Assembly (NCBI RefSeq): GCF_050947875.1 | Contig: NC_134568.1 | Location: 195,815,853-195,879,852, forward strand | Length of the DNA: 64,000 nucleotides | Reading direction: 5' to 3' | From: Dermacentor variabilis | Taxonomy: Eukaryota; Arthropoda; Arachnida; Ixodida; Ixodidae | Shown: positions 22,975-34,289 of the stretch, piece by piece | Layout of the letters: every line of letters starts with the position of its first letter | Numbering within the stretch: the first letter of the stretch is position 1 | Translations under genes and position numbers: made by a program | Notes under the pieces: model-generated | What the model saw: only the letters and a program-made list of their open reading frames with translations | Databases searched by the model: none | Told to the model about the DNA's origin: nothing

Positions 22975-24275
22975 ATGCCTGAATACGCCTGCCAGATTCG
23001 CGAAGGATCTGACGCGGCTTCAAGGCCAACACCTGGTGTTCCGTGGCAATACTACCGGGTGCCACTCACTTTCGGAGGAAAAGCCGGAGAAGATGTCGAC
23101 GAGTGGCTCACGAACTACCGAAGGGTGAGCCGGTCTAACGGTTGGAACTCGACCGCACAGTTGTCCAATGTTGTGTTTTCCCTTACCGACACAGCGCTCG
23201 TCTGGTATGAGAATCACGAAGACACGCTCACTTCGTGGGAGCTTTTCGTCGAGGAGCTCAGAGCGTGTTTTGGAGACTCTAGCGCAAAAAAGAAACGCGC
23301 TGAACAGACGCTTTCGCAAAGAGCTCAGATTCCCGGCGAGACCTGTACGACTTATATCGAAGAAGTGCTGAAATTGTGTAAAATAGTCAACTCTCAGATG
23401 TCTGAAGATGACAAAGTGGGACATTTGTTGAAAGGAATAGCCGAAGACGTCTACAATTTTTTGATCGGCAAGGAAAGCTTGGACTCCGTGTCTGACGTCA
23501 TTCGCCACTGCAGGACCTTTGAGACGTTGAAGATGCGACGGATAATACCGAAGTTTGGTCGCCTGGCTAATGTCACGACGGTGGCGAGTGTAGACCCGAG
23601 CTCGTGTGTTGACCTTCCATCCACTATACGGCAGATTGTTCGCGAAGAGTTGCTCCATCAGGAAGAGATGTACCGTTGCACACCCGGCATCACTGGCGCG
23701 TACTCACCACACGAGATGAGAAACGGCCGTTTCGATCCGCATGGCAACCCACGGTTCACTCAGCGACCATGGAGCATAGGTCTACCCCACAAACGAGAGG
23801 GACCATGAGCTATCAAGGTCATGACTACGGCCAACACCCACGCCGCACGCAGGCCTCCCGGCGGCCGATGCCTAGCCATGATGAATGTCACCCACCTGCT
23901 GTCTATGCAGTCGACAGCAACATGCGCGACTACATGGAAGAACATCGCAATTCGAGGCATCTGCCGGTGTGTTTCCAATGCGGTGTCGCGGGCCACATAG
24001 CGAGGTTTTGCAATCGTCGCCCAACAACGTGGAATGGTCGATCCGGATTTTCAACAAGGCCCACACCTCCTACGAGGACAACTCAACAGCCGTACACCAC
24101 CTCTTGGTCAGCTGGCGTCCCTCCTGGCAACGATTACTGGCAGAGAAGCTTCAGGAGCCGCTCGCCGGCATCTGACAGGAGTTTGACGCCACCGCCAACT
24201 TCTCGTGCACCGCGTTTACGTCAATCGCCATCGCCAGTGCGCCGCTCCTCCTCGCCTTCACAACCGGAAAACTAG
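22975..24275 (+). pseudogene. Gypsy-1 gag (frameshifted)
   Basis: The ATG at 22975 opens a frame to 23808; the rest reads in another frame to the stop at 24273-24275, with the shift between about 23745 and 23808. The first part has the retrotransposon Gag capsid features (a WLTNYRRVS start, LVWYENHEDTL, LSQRAQIPGETCTTYIEEV). The second has one CCHC knuckle, CFQCGVAGHIARFC, and an SP-rich tail. Gag would form the particle and bind element RNA. The gene ends in GGAAAACTAG, which resembles the frameshift signal of Gypsy-2 but lacks a perfect heptamer. Confidence 0.88.
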
Positions 24276-27200
24276 CTAGCGCGGCCGATGGGGGTGAGGT
24301 CGCTCGACATGTGCTATCGACAGAAATGCCCCCCGCAGTTGCTATGATTAAGAACAAAGTGCATGTACTTGTTGATGGTGTTCCTACAATGGCTTTAGTG
24401 GATACCGGAGCAACTGTATCCGTAATGAGTCTCGGTTTTAAAGGTCGGTTGGGGCGTAAAGTTGTATTTCGGTGGGACCAGGCTGCAACGTTTTGTGGAG
24501 TGAGCGGCGAGTCGTTGCGCCCTGTTTGTGTGTGCACTGCTGACGTATCCTTGGCTGGTGGAATTTTCGCGACGGAGTTTGTAGTTATTCCCCGATCGAC
24601 GCACGAAGTGATTTTGGGCATCGACTTTTTGCGACAGTGTGGTGCGACCGTCGATTGTCGCACGGGGGAAGTTTGCGTCGATGGCCATGTTTCGTCCGGG
24701 CTCTTAGAGGAGACTTGCCGTCAAGGTGAACTTTGTGTGTCTGCAGATACTGTTGTGCCTGCGTCCACCTCTGTGTGCGTGCCGGTTGTGTGTCGCGGTG
24801 AAGTTCCAGACAGTTTTGATGCCTCCGTAGAGCCAATGCATCTCAATTGTATGAAGAAGAACGTTTTTGTCCCTCATTGTGTGGTATCCATCGGCAACGG
24901 GCGTGCTGGCTTGTGGACGGCCAACTGCTCGGCAGAACCCATCCTGCTTCCAGACGGCTTGAAACTCGCCTACTTTACAGAATACACGTCTTCGTCCGTA
25001 GCCGTACTAACAGATCGGCCGTGTGAACCTGCTGACCTTCGCCACGTCTCAGACAAAAAGCTTCTGTCTATGATAAACAAGTCACTCAGCACAAGGGAGC
25101 GCCATACCTTGGTGGATACGCTTTCTAAGCATCTGTCAGTGTTTGACTTTGCGCAGCCGGACAAAGCGTTCTCGATCCCCGAGTCACGAACACGCCATAC
25201 TATCGATACGGGATCTGCGCGCCCGATCAGGCAAAAGCCTTATCGCATGTCGCCTAACGAGCGGAAGATCATCGGGGAACAAGTGAATGACATGATGAAA
25301 AATGGAATAATACAAGGTCCTCGAGTCCTTGGGCAGCTCCGGTCATACTTGTCAGAAAGAAAGACGGTAACTGGAGATTTTGCGTCGATTATCGAAGATT
25401 AAACGCCGTGACTAAGAAGGATGTCTACCCCCTGCCCCGGATTGATGATGCAATTGATTGCCTGCATTCGGCCTCTTATTTTTCTTCAGTGGACCTGCGC
25501 TCAGGATATTGGCAAATCCCGATACACCCGGCAGACAAGGAGAAAACAGCCTTCATAACCCCGGATGGATTATTCGAATTCAATGTGATGCCATTTGGGT
25601 TGTGCAACGCTCCAGCAACCTTTGGAAGGTTCATGGACACCATTCTACGTGGGTTAAAGTGGAACATCTGTATGTGCTATCTTGACGACGTTGTTATATT
25701 TGGGCGCACATTCAATGAGCACAATACGCGCCTGGATATTGTCCTCGACTGCATCAAAAACGCTGGCCTGGTTCTGAACTCCAAGAAATGTAACCTTGGT
25801 GACCGTCAAACACTTGTGCTGGGTCATCTTGTTGACAAAGACGGTATCCGGCCTGATCCCCTCAAGACGGCAGCTGTCGAGGCATTCAGTGCACCGCAGT
25901 CAGTGAAGCAACTTCGTAGTTTTCTGGGCCTTTGCTCTTACTTTCGCCGATTTATTCCTGGTTTTGCTGACGTCGCTTATCCTCTGACAAATCTGCTACA
26001 TAAAGACGCACGGTTTGAGTGGACACCCGAGTGCGATTCTGCATTTCGTCAGCTGAAGTTCCTGTTAACCTCCCGACCTATCCTTCGCCACTTTAATCCT
26101 ACTGCGCCAACAGAAATCCACACAGATGCTAGGGGCGTTGGTCTGGGTGCCGTCTTGGTCCAACGCTATGACGACCGTCAGCACGTGATTGCTTATGCAA
26201 GTCGCTCATTAAGCAAACCTGAACGCAACTACACGGTGACAGAACAAGAATGCCTCGCTGTAATCTTTGCGGTTCAGCGATTTCGCTCGTACTTGTACGG
26301 ACGCCCATTCCAAGTCGTCACAGACCACCATTCCCTGTGCTGGCTCGTGAACACCTTCGCGACCCTTGTGGTCGCCTTGCGCGCTGGGCTTTGAGGTTGC
26401 AGGAATATAACTTCACTGTTTCCTACAAGAGTGGCCGAAAACACGCTGACGCAGACTGCCTTTCCCGTATACCGCTTGCCACGACGGACTGCGACGCAGA
26501 CGATTTTGATCATCTCGTCGCTTCTGTGACACCCGCTTTTCCAGATATCGATGCATTCAAAGCAGAACAACGGACAGACACTAAATTGGAGCCACTCTTT
26601 ACTTCTGCCCATTCAAGTGCAACAAGCAGCTACTGTGTACGTGACGGGCTCCTGTACAAAAAGAACTACTCAAGCACGGGTGCACGCTTCCTTCTAGTGG
26701 TGCCGGAGCGTCTCCGGCCAGCAATCCTTCAGGCTATGCACTATGACCCTACCTCCGGTCACTTAGGCACTGTGCGCACACTTTATCGCATTCAAGAACG
26801 CTTTTACTGGCCCCGGATGCGACATTCGGTTGAGTTTTATGTCGCCAGCTGCATACAGTGCCAACGTCGGAAACGCCCAACCACTGCCCCATCTGGTCTC
26901 CTTCAACCTGTGCCGCCTTCCAGCTCACCCTTTCGGCAAGTTGGAATTGATCTGTTAGGCCCTTTTCCAAAGTCATCTAAGGGGAACCGCTGGATAATTG
27001 TCTGCGCCGACTATTTCACACGCTATTGCGAGACGGCGGCTATACCATCAGCAACTGCCACCGAAGTGTCGCTTTTCTTACTTCACGCTATTGTTCTACG
27101 ACATGGACCGCCTGGTGTTATCATAAGCGACCGGGGACGTCAATTCACGGCGGATATCGTGGAAGAGCTTGTGCGTTTATGTAACTCGCACCTCCGGCAC

Positions 27201-27784
27201 TCGACGCCGTATCATCCGCAAACGAACGGCCTCACTGAGCGCACTAATCGAACAATCACCAATATGCTTTCCATGTATGTTGCGTCCGATCACAAGAATT
27301 GGGATGAAGTTTTACCGTTTATTACTTACGCCTACAACACCGCCAAGCACGAGACAACCGGCTACAGCCCCTTTTTCCTTCTATATGCTCGGCCGCCCCA
27401 GTATACGCTCGACACTGTCCTCCCCTTTTACCACCACGAAAATCCTACGGTCGCCGATACGCTATGCCTCGCTGAAGAGGCTCGGCGACTTGCGCGTCTG
27501 CGGACTTTGGCATCGCAAGAAAACTCCAAAGCCCGCTACGACGCACGACATCGGCCTGTTACATATCACCCTGGTGATCTCGTTTGGCTTTGGACTCCCA
27601 CAAGGAAGCGCGGTTTGTGTCAAAAGCTGCTGGCAAACTACGATGGACCGTATGTTGTCATCGACAAAGTCAGCGAAGTGAACTATACTCTCGCGCGCCT
27701 CACGAACACTGGTAGACGTTCTGATAGGACACAAGTCGCGCATGTCGCACGGTTGAAATCATGTACGCCACGACAAGCTAGTTG
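24269..27784 (+). pseudogene. Gypsy-1 pol (frameshifted)
   Basis: Pol starts in the -1 frame of gag. It encodes: protease with ALVDTGATVS; RT with [22 protein letters not shown] and active site YLDD (about 25678); RNase H with [12 protein letters not shown] and [10 protein letters not shown]; integrase with the H..H..C-x2-C finger (CIQCQRRK), the DDE core ([28 protein letters not shown]) and a terminal GPY/F-type module (YDGPYVVIDK). Frame breaks occur near 25315 (before the [13 protein letters not shown] block) and near 26355 (after CWLVN). They prevent a full product. RNase H carries DAR where DAS is usual. Confidence 0.92.
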
Positions 27785-27807
27785 ACTCGCCCAGGGGGCT
27801 TTGTCTG

Positions 27808-27819
27808 CGAGGGGAGGTA
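27808..27819 (+). promoter_or_regulatory. Polypurine tract of Gypsy-1
   Basis: GCGAGGGGAGGTA lies directly before the 3' LTR, the expected place for plus-strand priming. Confidence 0.65.
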
Positions 27820-27971
27820 TGTTACGTCCAAGCGCGTCAAAGGGACGCGGGGATCAAGAAGAGAGGGGAAGAGGAGAACGAAGACTGTGCAGTGGCCAAT
27901 CCTGTTCTTCGTAGCCTGCCGTTCCTGCCCTCGCACGCCTAAATAAACCCCTTTTCCCCGTGCTTGTAACA
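27820..27971 (+). repeat. Gypsy-1 3' LTR
   Basis: 152 bp, TGTTAC...GTAACA, followed by ATAT (27972-27975), the second copy of the target duplication. Confidence 0.93.
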
Positions 27972-28351
27972 ATATTAAGTCAACGTGGACTGATGAAATA
28001 CCATCCCAGAAACCTCGAAACGCTTGTTTCATGCGAAGAAGAGACTTATTTTAAGAGAAAATGCGTTCTGAAGTGTCCGCGTACCTCTAGCGCAGTTCAA
28101 ATCGCCCGCCCTCCGATCGAGGAGTGGGGACGTCATGGTCTCATAGTGACTTTGCGCCATCGGTAAGTAAAACAGCGCCCGTAGACGGCTCTATGGCTTT
28201 TCTGCGCAAAACGCAAACGCGCGGCCGGAAACAGAGCCAAGACAGAGCCGACAGCAGCGCGAAAGCGGAACTATGGTGGCTGACGTAAGGGAAAGTGCGC
28301 GACGATAAGCTGGTTGTTTATTTTATGACGCCAACTTTGACGCTCGTTGCT

Positions 28352-28523
28352 ATGGACGACCCTGACAACGACACATTTATTTGCTCGCGATGCTGGGCTC
28401 GACTTCAGCGATTTAAGCACTGATGAACGTGACCTGCTGCTGAGGGCTCGCGCTGCCGGCGTCTTTGCGTACTACTACGACGGCAACTGTATGTCATGGC
28501 TGTACATATTCGCACATTTGTAG
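28352..28523 (+). CDS. Short acidic frame in the THAP/TTAA element
   Basis: An ATG at 28352 gives a start rich in Asp (MDDPDND). The frame from 28368 to the stop at 28521-28523 continues with a well-formed acidic/leucine segment (GLDFSDLSTDERDLLL). The two join only if one base is shifted near 28370. The composition looks like real coding sequence, convergent with the THAP exon on the other strand. I do not recognise the protein; it may be a second element-encoded protein or an exon of a captured gene. Confidence 0.35.
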
Positions 28524-28557
28524 TTTTTCCTTCGTGAAAACCAAATGCCGCACTTAC

Positions 28558-28926
28558 CACCCCGTCTTCGACCTGCAGTTGTTCTTGAGCTTCGGAGAAT
28601 GCAGGCAAGACTGACGGAACAGCGCTACGGGAAAGCATTGCTTTGAAAGGCACTCCACACGACTTCAGTAAGTCGGCGTTGAACTCGTAATCCTCTGAAC
28701 GAAAGTGCAGCGAGCACCCTATGCTATTTTTCAGCTCTTTGCCAACGCGCTGTGGCAGAGGTACGGCAATTAACCACTTCGAACGGAGAGGTTCGCTCGT
28801 TGGCACACAGTGATAAGTAACGTTGGATTCGCCGCTGCAACTGCCCTTGGCCAAGTTCCACGAACCATTCGCGCATGCCACGACATCACATGGACGTGGT
28901 ATTCTCGCTGCTTGTTCCAAATGCAA
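28558..28926 (-). CDS. THAP zinc-finger exon
   Basis: The minus frame 28926-28405 encodes a THAP-type DNA-binding domain: an initial Cys pair (CDVVACANG), the invariant Trp (RSKWLIAVP), the C-x2-H pair in CSLHF, a following EDY, and a closing AVPSVLPAF corresponding to the AVPxxF box. At 28557-28552 the minus strand reads GGTAAGTG, a consensus 5' splice site, so the exon probably ends at 28558 and the frame beyond is intronic. THAP domains bind transposon ends. The start codon is uncertain. The small copy at 6018-6859 keeps the first part of this exon. Confidence 0.7.
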
Positions 28927-29378
28927 GTTTTGTGAGCCAGCAGAACCAGCGCAGCGCGACGCGATAACGAAAGAACTGAAACTCCAAAGCGCGCGTGGGG
29001 CAGAGTCGAGCGCGCAGAGTCGAGCGAAAACGAAACCTTTCGACCACCCATACTACTGAAAGGTAACGTCAAAATGTTATTTTTTTCTTAGAATCGAATA
29101 GAAGTAGACAAGTGGCATTTTCTTCCGTCTTATAACCTAATGAAATTATTTTTTAATATGAGTAGTTGAGTACTAGTGACATAAATTGTGATGAGGAGTG
29201 CCTTCGTCATCGGGCTAGTACCAGAATGTCGCTGGGGGGTCTCCAATCGCCTCATGCATTTACCTCAATTTCTCGGTTACTAAAGCTCTGTTCGCGATTA
29301 TATTGACGCCTTAGACGTTCTAGAGCATTGCTTTATCACTTTACCTTGACTTCATAGTAACCTTTAGTGTCCCTTTAA

Positions 29379-30914
29379 CATCATATACGTAACACCATCT
29401 GGGCCTGCGGTTGTCTTTGTACGGCATAACGAAAGAGCACATTTCAATTTATTTAAACTAAACTCACAGTCAAGTTGAGGATGTTATGACGTAAAGCACA
29501 CACGAACCTTCTGTTCCGCTAGGGTTGCGAACTTGTAAATTGTAGGCAAGTAAACGGAATTCCTCGTCTGGATATAAGTTGACAGAATTCGTCAGCAACA
29601 GATGTTTCCGGAGTGCTTCGAACTACGGCAAGGGCTCGGAAGGGATGGCTCTGGGTAACTGGACCACTCAAACATCGGACAACTGACCATATTCTGGGAA
29701 CTGGAGTAAACGGACACAACGACGCGCAGTATTCTCGCCATCTTCTCGTACCTAATTTTTGTAAGCATCTGCGCAAAGTTCACTGAACTTTCTGTGCCAT
29801 CTTGTAGTCATCCAGCTTTCCACTGCGGCGGTAAGCACGTTCTGCGCGTCTTCTAATTGCTCTTAGACATTCATATTCCCCGTCGACTGCAGCGTATTCA
29901 TTTGGAACAATGACTTGCTTTCTGCAGATCTTTTAAGACTCACACAACATATATGCAAAACTTTGAAAGTTCGGATTTTCGCCCAATGAGTTACTTAAAT
30001 AGTAACGAAAACTTTGCCAATTAGTATATTTTAAGTAGTGCCGGGTCCCTTCACTCCGTATGAGACGGTATTTTACCAGGATCGGAAAATTGTCACTACC
30101 ATGCGTTTCTATGTCCGTTGATCATTCAACGCCATCAAGAAAGTTTTGTGAGCAAAGCGTAACATCTATACAGCTTGAGTAACGAAACTCCCGCAAGAAC
30201 GTTGGAGAGCTGTCATTTAACACGATCACATTACCTTTTTCTGCGGCAGACTCTATAATGCTTCCGCGGGAATCATTATATTCACTGCCCCAGATGACGT
30301 TATGTGCGTTGAAGTCCGCACAAACCAGCACATGTGAGTTTGCGATACCATAATAATAATAATAATAATATTTGGGGTTTTACGTGCCAAAACCACTTTC
30401 TGATTATGAGACACGCATTTGCGATACCGAACACATTCACCATGCTGTCTACTGGTATTTTGCTAGAACATTGTAGATAAAGACTGATCACTGTGAGGCT
30501 TGTATTTCTAAACGATATCTTGCATGCTACGAACTCCGGTATATCTAAATCGCTTTACTGTATTAAATAGGACTGTAGGTCTTTTCTCACGCATAACATC
30601 GCTCTGCTACTTCCAGCAATGCGCGATGATTTATTTATAACATAGTTTCAAAAACGAAAGTCATCTCGAACGCTTGCCTCCTGTATGCATAAAACAGGAA
30701 AGTTATGTTGAGCTAGTAGTTTGCGAAAATCAGCTGGCTTATTTCGAAGGCTATTAGCATTCCACTGAAATATGAAAACATTGTTGTAACGATTATTCAT
30801 TGTAAGCTTGCCGTGTAGCTGTTGGTGGTTGTGGAAGCACCAACCATTCCATAGAAAGCAGTGTTTCTGCCTCTGGTAGGTTGCTTGCGTGTGGAATGGC
30901 CCTGAGAATTGCAC
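29379..30914 (-). pseudogene. LINE A ORF2 N-terminus: endonuclease
   Basis: Minus-strand fragments in several frames give the endonuclease: FQWNANSLRNK and IQEA (30914-30648), CADFNAHNVIWGS (30331-30122) and a degenerate SDN where SDH is usual. The linker follows (29776-29519), and the start of RT with TAGPDGVTY abuts the TTAA at 29378. A truncated SINE interrupts it at 30350-30417. This activity would nick the target for target-primed reverse transcription; here it is broken in many places. Confidence 0.82.
30350..30417 (-). mobile_element. 5'-truncated SINE with (ATT)n tail
   Basis: 68 bp whose minus strand reads GTGGTTTTGGCACGTAAAAC, then an ATT repeat tail. It is flanked by a perfect 11-bp duplication TTTGCGATACC (30339-30349 and 30418-30428). 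The head is missing. It matches the ends of the SINEs at 3.5-3.9 kb. Confidence 0.9.
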
Positions 30915-31098
30915 GCAGAACTGTGAATAGCATGGGCAGGATCATCTGTGCCACGGGTAAAAACGCGCAATCACTAAACGACGCTGAAGCTCCATGTGTG
31001 CTCGAAGCAGGTCGATGAAGAACTGACTGAGATGGTCACTGCCATGACTGGTGTGATTGAGGTAAATGATGAGGTAGTCGCTCAGACGTTAGATGAGG

Positions 31099-32134
31099 TT
31101 ACTGTGTCAATGGCAGAGGGCGTTGCTGAGAAGGTCGGCGGATTTCACTCGATGCCTGGGCAAGATGAGTAGTATGCTCTGAAGGTGGATCGTGTCGCTC
31201 GCTGTCAGAACGTTGTCGAACTGAGTGCTTTATAGCTGCAGAATAGTTCAAATTGACCCCTTGCTCTTTTTCTTTGTTGGGAGTTGGAGGCGCGTATCTT
31301 ACAGTATCAAGGTTGGGTGGGGGCGCATTACGAGGAGGCAGCCTTCCGTATTTCAACTCATGTCTCCGTAACTTTGAGGCAGCTCTGCTCTGAGGGCACC
31401 CGGAGTAGGAAGCTGTATGGTTTCCGCCACAGTTGGCATACTTTGGCTGACACACAGACTTCCATTCTGAATGGTTGTGGTCTTCTGAGCATATCTTGCA
31501 GCGACATTCTACCGTCCCGTCTTCTTGGCGATTGTAGCGCGCCTGACGAAGGGCAGATGTCACGCCAAAATCCTTCACGAAATCAACCAGTTGTTCTTCC
31601 GTATACTCAACTTGCACATGGCGTATCTTGCCAACATTCTTGGTATAAGATGCCGGAATGAATGGCTTGACTCCCAAACCAGCCACTTCACTCATCGACA
31701 GTAGATGTCTTGCAGACGAGACTGAGGTAATGTTGACAGAGAAACTTCCATTTTTATTCACGCGGAATGACTGTACCTTTTCCTTTACCGCGGCAACAAT
31801 TTCTGACGCAGCGCGGTTTGGATTCACTTGCCAGAAGTTGCGTCCTTCCTGTGAGGGTCGAAAAACAACTGGAATTCCCTCAGGTCCGTTCTTTTTATAC
31901 ATTACCAAGAAGAACGGCGTTTCATCGCAGTCTATGTCTTCATCTTAGCTCATAGGTAGATGTCCTGTCGTTTTCAACCCGTGGTTTCTTGGCTTCACTT
32001 TCGCTTGTCTCAGTCATATTCTCAGAAGGTGCGCTGGAAGGTAGTGCAGCGTTGAAAACTAGCGTCGCCGGCTTGATGACATTAGGCGCGTGTTGTGGCA
32101 CTTCCGAGTGCAGCGCCGATTCTGCGGCACTCAT
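31099..32134 (-). pseudogene. LINE A ORF1: Gag-like protein (one frameshift)
   Basis: The frame starts at 32134 (MSAAESALHSEV), shifts by one base near 31948 and continues 31908-31099. The body has PFFLVMYKKNG, a conserved RNA-recognition-like region, then Cys-rich knuckles (CRCKICSEDHNHSEWKSVC and CGGNHTASYSGC) and a basic/Pro-rich tail. It would bind element RNA. Its knuckle layout differs from LINE2 ORF1, in line with a separate family. About 260 nt of 5' UTR lie between its start and the element's 5' end at 32393. Confidence 0.82.
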
Positions 32135-32576
32135 GCGCCTAGGAACGCGCTGTCGGACATATGGCTCGTGCCGGTGTTCTTTGCTGCCTACCGCCGTGGT
32201 AGGCGTAGATGGGCTGCGTAGCGCAACAAAACCACGTGATATTGTGCATGGTCTTTAGCACATAGGTATCCCACGGGATGTCTGTTCTCTTTGGACAACA
32301 GCGAAGTCTCACCACAGCACTGATTCTTCGAAGAAAACAGAAAATAATATCTCACCGAAGAAGCAGCGGCCGCTAGGTGGGACTTCTTCCCCCCAAGCAC
32401 GTGCTTCTTCTTTTTTTTATATTTCGCTTTATAAGTGCGTGTTCTCAGGCATCCTGATCTCGCTCCGAAGAGTAATGAGTTTTCCTTTGAATTATCATAA
32501 ATTGTTTCTTTCCTCATTTCGTTTTTTTTTCCTCTTAAATAGTTACTCCTGGCAGGTTTCTTTTCCATTGCCGCCA

Positions 32577-34154
32577 CCCATCAGATTATCTCATCCTCTC
32601 TGACTTTCCGCTTGAAGTTCTCTGTTTCCGTGTTGCTCACCATACAGGCCGCATACTTGCAGGTAAGCTTCCTAGTTCTTTTCCTCCACTGCGAATCAAT
32701 GTTTTTCCTGTACAAATACCTCAACACTCTCCCAACCTATTTACTTTCGTCCATGCTCCGCAATCGCTCCTCATAATCAATTTTACTGTGAGACTTCAAA
32801 ACTTGTCTAGCCCATATCACCCTGCACAGTTTCTTTTGTAGCCTTCCCGTGAACTCTCACTTCGATACGTCCCAGTGACATTTGGTTGCCATCGAGTCCT
32901 GATTGTAACGCAGATATCAAGAAAACAACCGCATTTCCAAAAGTAAGTCCTGGAACGATTAGACCTTTCCACGTACCCCGGAGCACCTCGTACCTCTTGT
33001 ATCCCCATAGCTCTCTGTGTTTCACAGTGGCCGCATTTCTCTTCCATTTTACTGTTATTGTTTTTTTCCTATGTTTCCATATATCTATTGCCTTCGTTTA
33101 TCCATATACCAAGGTATTAATATTCTTTTACATGAGGTATTAGCCAGATATTAGCCAGACGTTGCATATCGCTTTGCTTTTTAGTTAGCAACACAATGTC
33201 GTCCGCATAAAACAAACCTGGAAGCTCCTGCTCTACTACTGTACCCGCCTGTTTGTATGAGAAACATTACTCCCTTCTAGCGCTCTTTCCATCATCACCA
33301 TGTACATCATAAACCGCAGTGGGGATAAAGGACACCCCAGCATCAGTTCCTCTTTCATGTCAACTTTATCCTCGCTCCTCATCCCTTCCCATTCAAAGCA
33401 AACGGTATTTTCTAGGTAAATCTCTCTTAAAAGCTGTACAAAATCGTTGCTTAAGTCTTCCCCTTCCAGAATATCCCACAAAACTGCGTTATACGTTGTC
33501 ATACGCTCCTGTAAGGTCTAAAGAGGTCACATACAACGGTCTCCTTTCTACTTGATATTTCAATACCCTGAATAAGGACAAATAAGTTATCATCCAAACG
33601 CCTACCTATTCTGAAGCTATACTGAAGTTCTCCCAAAATGCCATTATTCTTTGCCCATACTTGCAGCTTTAATTTAATTACCTGCATTGCTAGCCTGTAT
33701 ATAACCGATGTAATTGTCAACGGTCTATACGAATGAATTCTATCTTTCTACCCCTTACATTTATAAATTAAATTCATTCTACTTTGTCGCCAACTGTTTG
33801 GTATTTGTCTATCTTTTAAAATTTTATCTGCTGTCTACACCAGAGCTTTTTTAATTTTGGCCCTAGTTCATTTATCAGCCTATCGGGAACCTGGTCTAGC
33901 CCTGTGGCTGTGCGTTTAGGAATTTTCTCTTCCGCTTTCTTCCAGTTTAAATTTGTCAGCACCAGCTCATTTTCCACTTGGTTCTCTTTCATGCTTTTTT
34001 CTTCGAATACAACCTCGTCATTGCCTTGGAAATATTCGGCTGTTATTTTCGTATGTAATTTAATGCCGCTTTCCCTTCTAATTTGATTCCATCTTCGTCT
34101 AGGATATGTTGTATTGTTGTTGACTTCCTGCCTAATAATTTTATGTGGTTCCAA
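32577..34154 (-). pseudogene. LINE B ORF2, RT part
   Basis: Minus-strand frames 34154-33816, 33720-33499 and 33502-33236, then 33047-32807, give the RT: GLDQVPDRLINELGPK, SFRIGRRLDDNLFVL, VLWDILEGEDL, MLGCPLSPLRFMMYMV and, further on, VPGLTFGNAV. The palm YxDD block is weak: frames are broken around 33200, where the DNA reads as GLFYADD-like on the minus strand. Several frameshifts make it inactive. No RNase H follows. Confidence 0.8.
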
Positions 34155-34289
34155 AATACTCTAGGTGCAGCCTTCTTTTTCTCACGTATTTCTGACAACC
34201 AACGTTCACCCTCACCTTTTATCTTTGCTTGCGCCAGTATTTGAAAGATAGACTTTTTCTCCCCGTATTTTTCCCATTTGCTGGCTACT

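Larger units (their letters stand above)
22720..27971 (+). mobile_element. Gypsy-1: Ty3/gypsy LTR retrotransposon
   Basis: A 5,252-bp element with two 152-bp LTRs about 98.7% identical, an ATAT duplication, gag, then pol in the order protease, RT, RNase H, integrase (the Ty3/gypsy order). No env-like frame is seen. It lies inside the THAP/TTAA element. At least three frameshifts break gag and pol, although LTR similarity says the insertion is young. It is the same lineage as Gypsy-2: both share a TTGGTGGAMGGTGC segment after the 5' LTR and the same gag-pol junction design. Confidence 0.93.
22699..29374 (-). mobile_element. TTAA-flanked TIR element with THAP exon (Kolobok-like)
   Basis: The ends AGAGACACTAAAGG (left) and, in reverse complement, AGGGACACTAAAGG (right) are inverted repeats flanked by TTAA on both sides (22695-22698 and 29375-29378). 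Without Gypsy-1 and its duplication the element is 1,420 bp. A minus-strand exon with a THAP zinc finger lies inside. TTAA duplications, R-R-G style ends and THAP-bearing proteins together are known for the Kolobok superfamily, so I infer that affiliation. P elements also carry THAP but make 8-bp duplications, and piggyBac uses TTAA but lacks THAP. No catalytic transposase domain is present, so it is non-autonomous. Confidence 0.75.
14129..32393 (-). mobile_element. LINE A, full length but interrupted
   Basis: A minus-strand non-LTR retrotransposon running from its 5' end near 32393 to an A/T-rich 3' tail at 14129. It has ORF1 (nucleic-acid binding), endonuclease, RT, RNase H and a terminal Cys-His knuckle, like the I superfamily. 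It is flanked by a 13-bp duplication with one mismatch (14116-14128 and 32394-32406). Removing LINE2, the TIR element with Gypsy-1, and the SINE leaves about 5.7 kb, a normal full length. Multiple frameshifts show it is dead. Its parts are listed separately. Confidence 0.85.
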
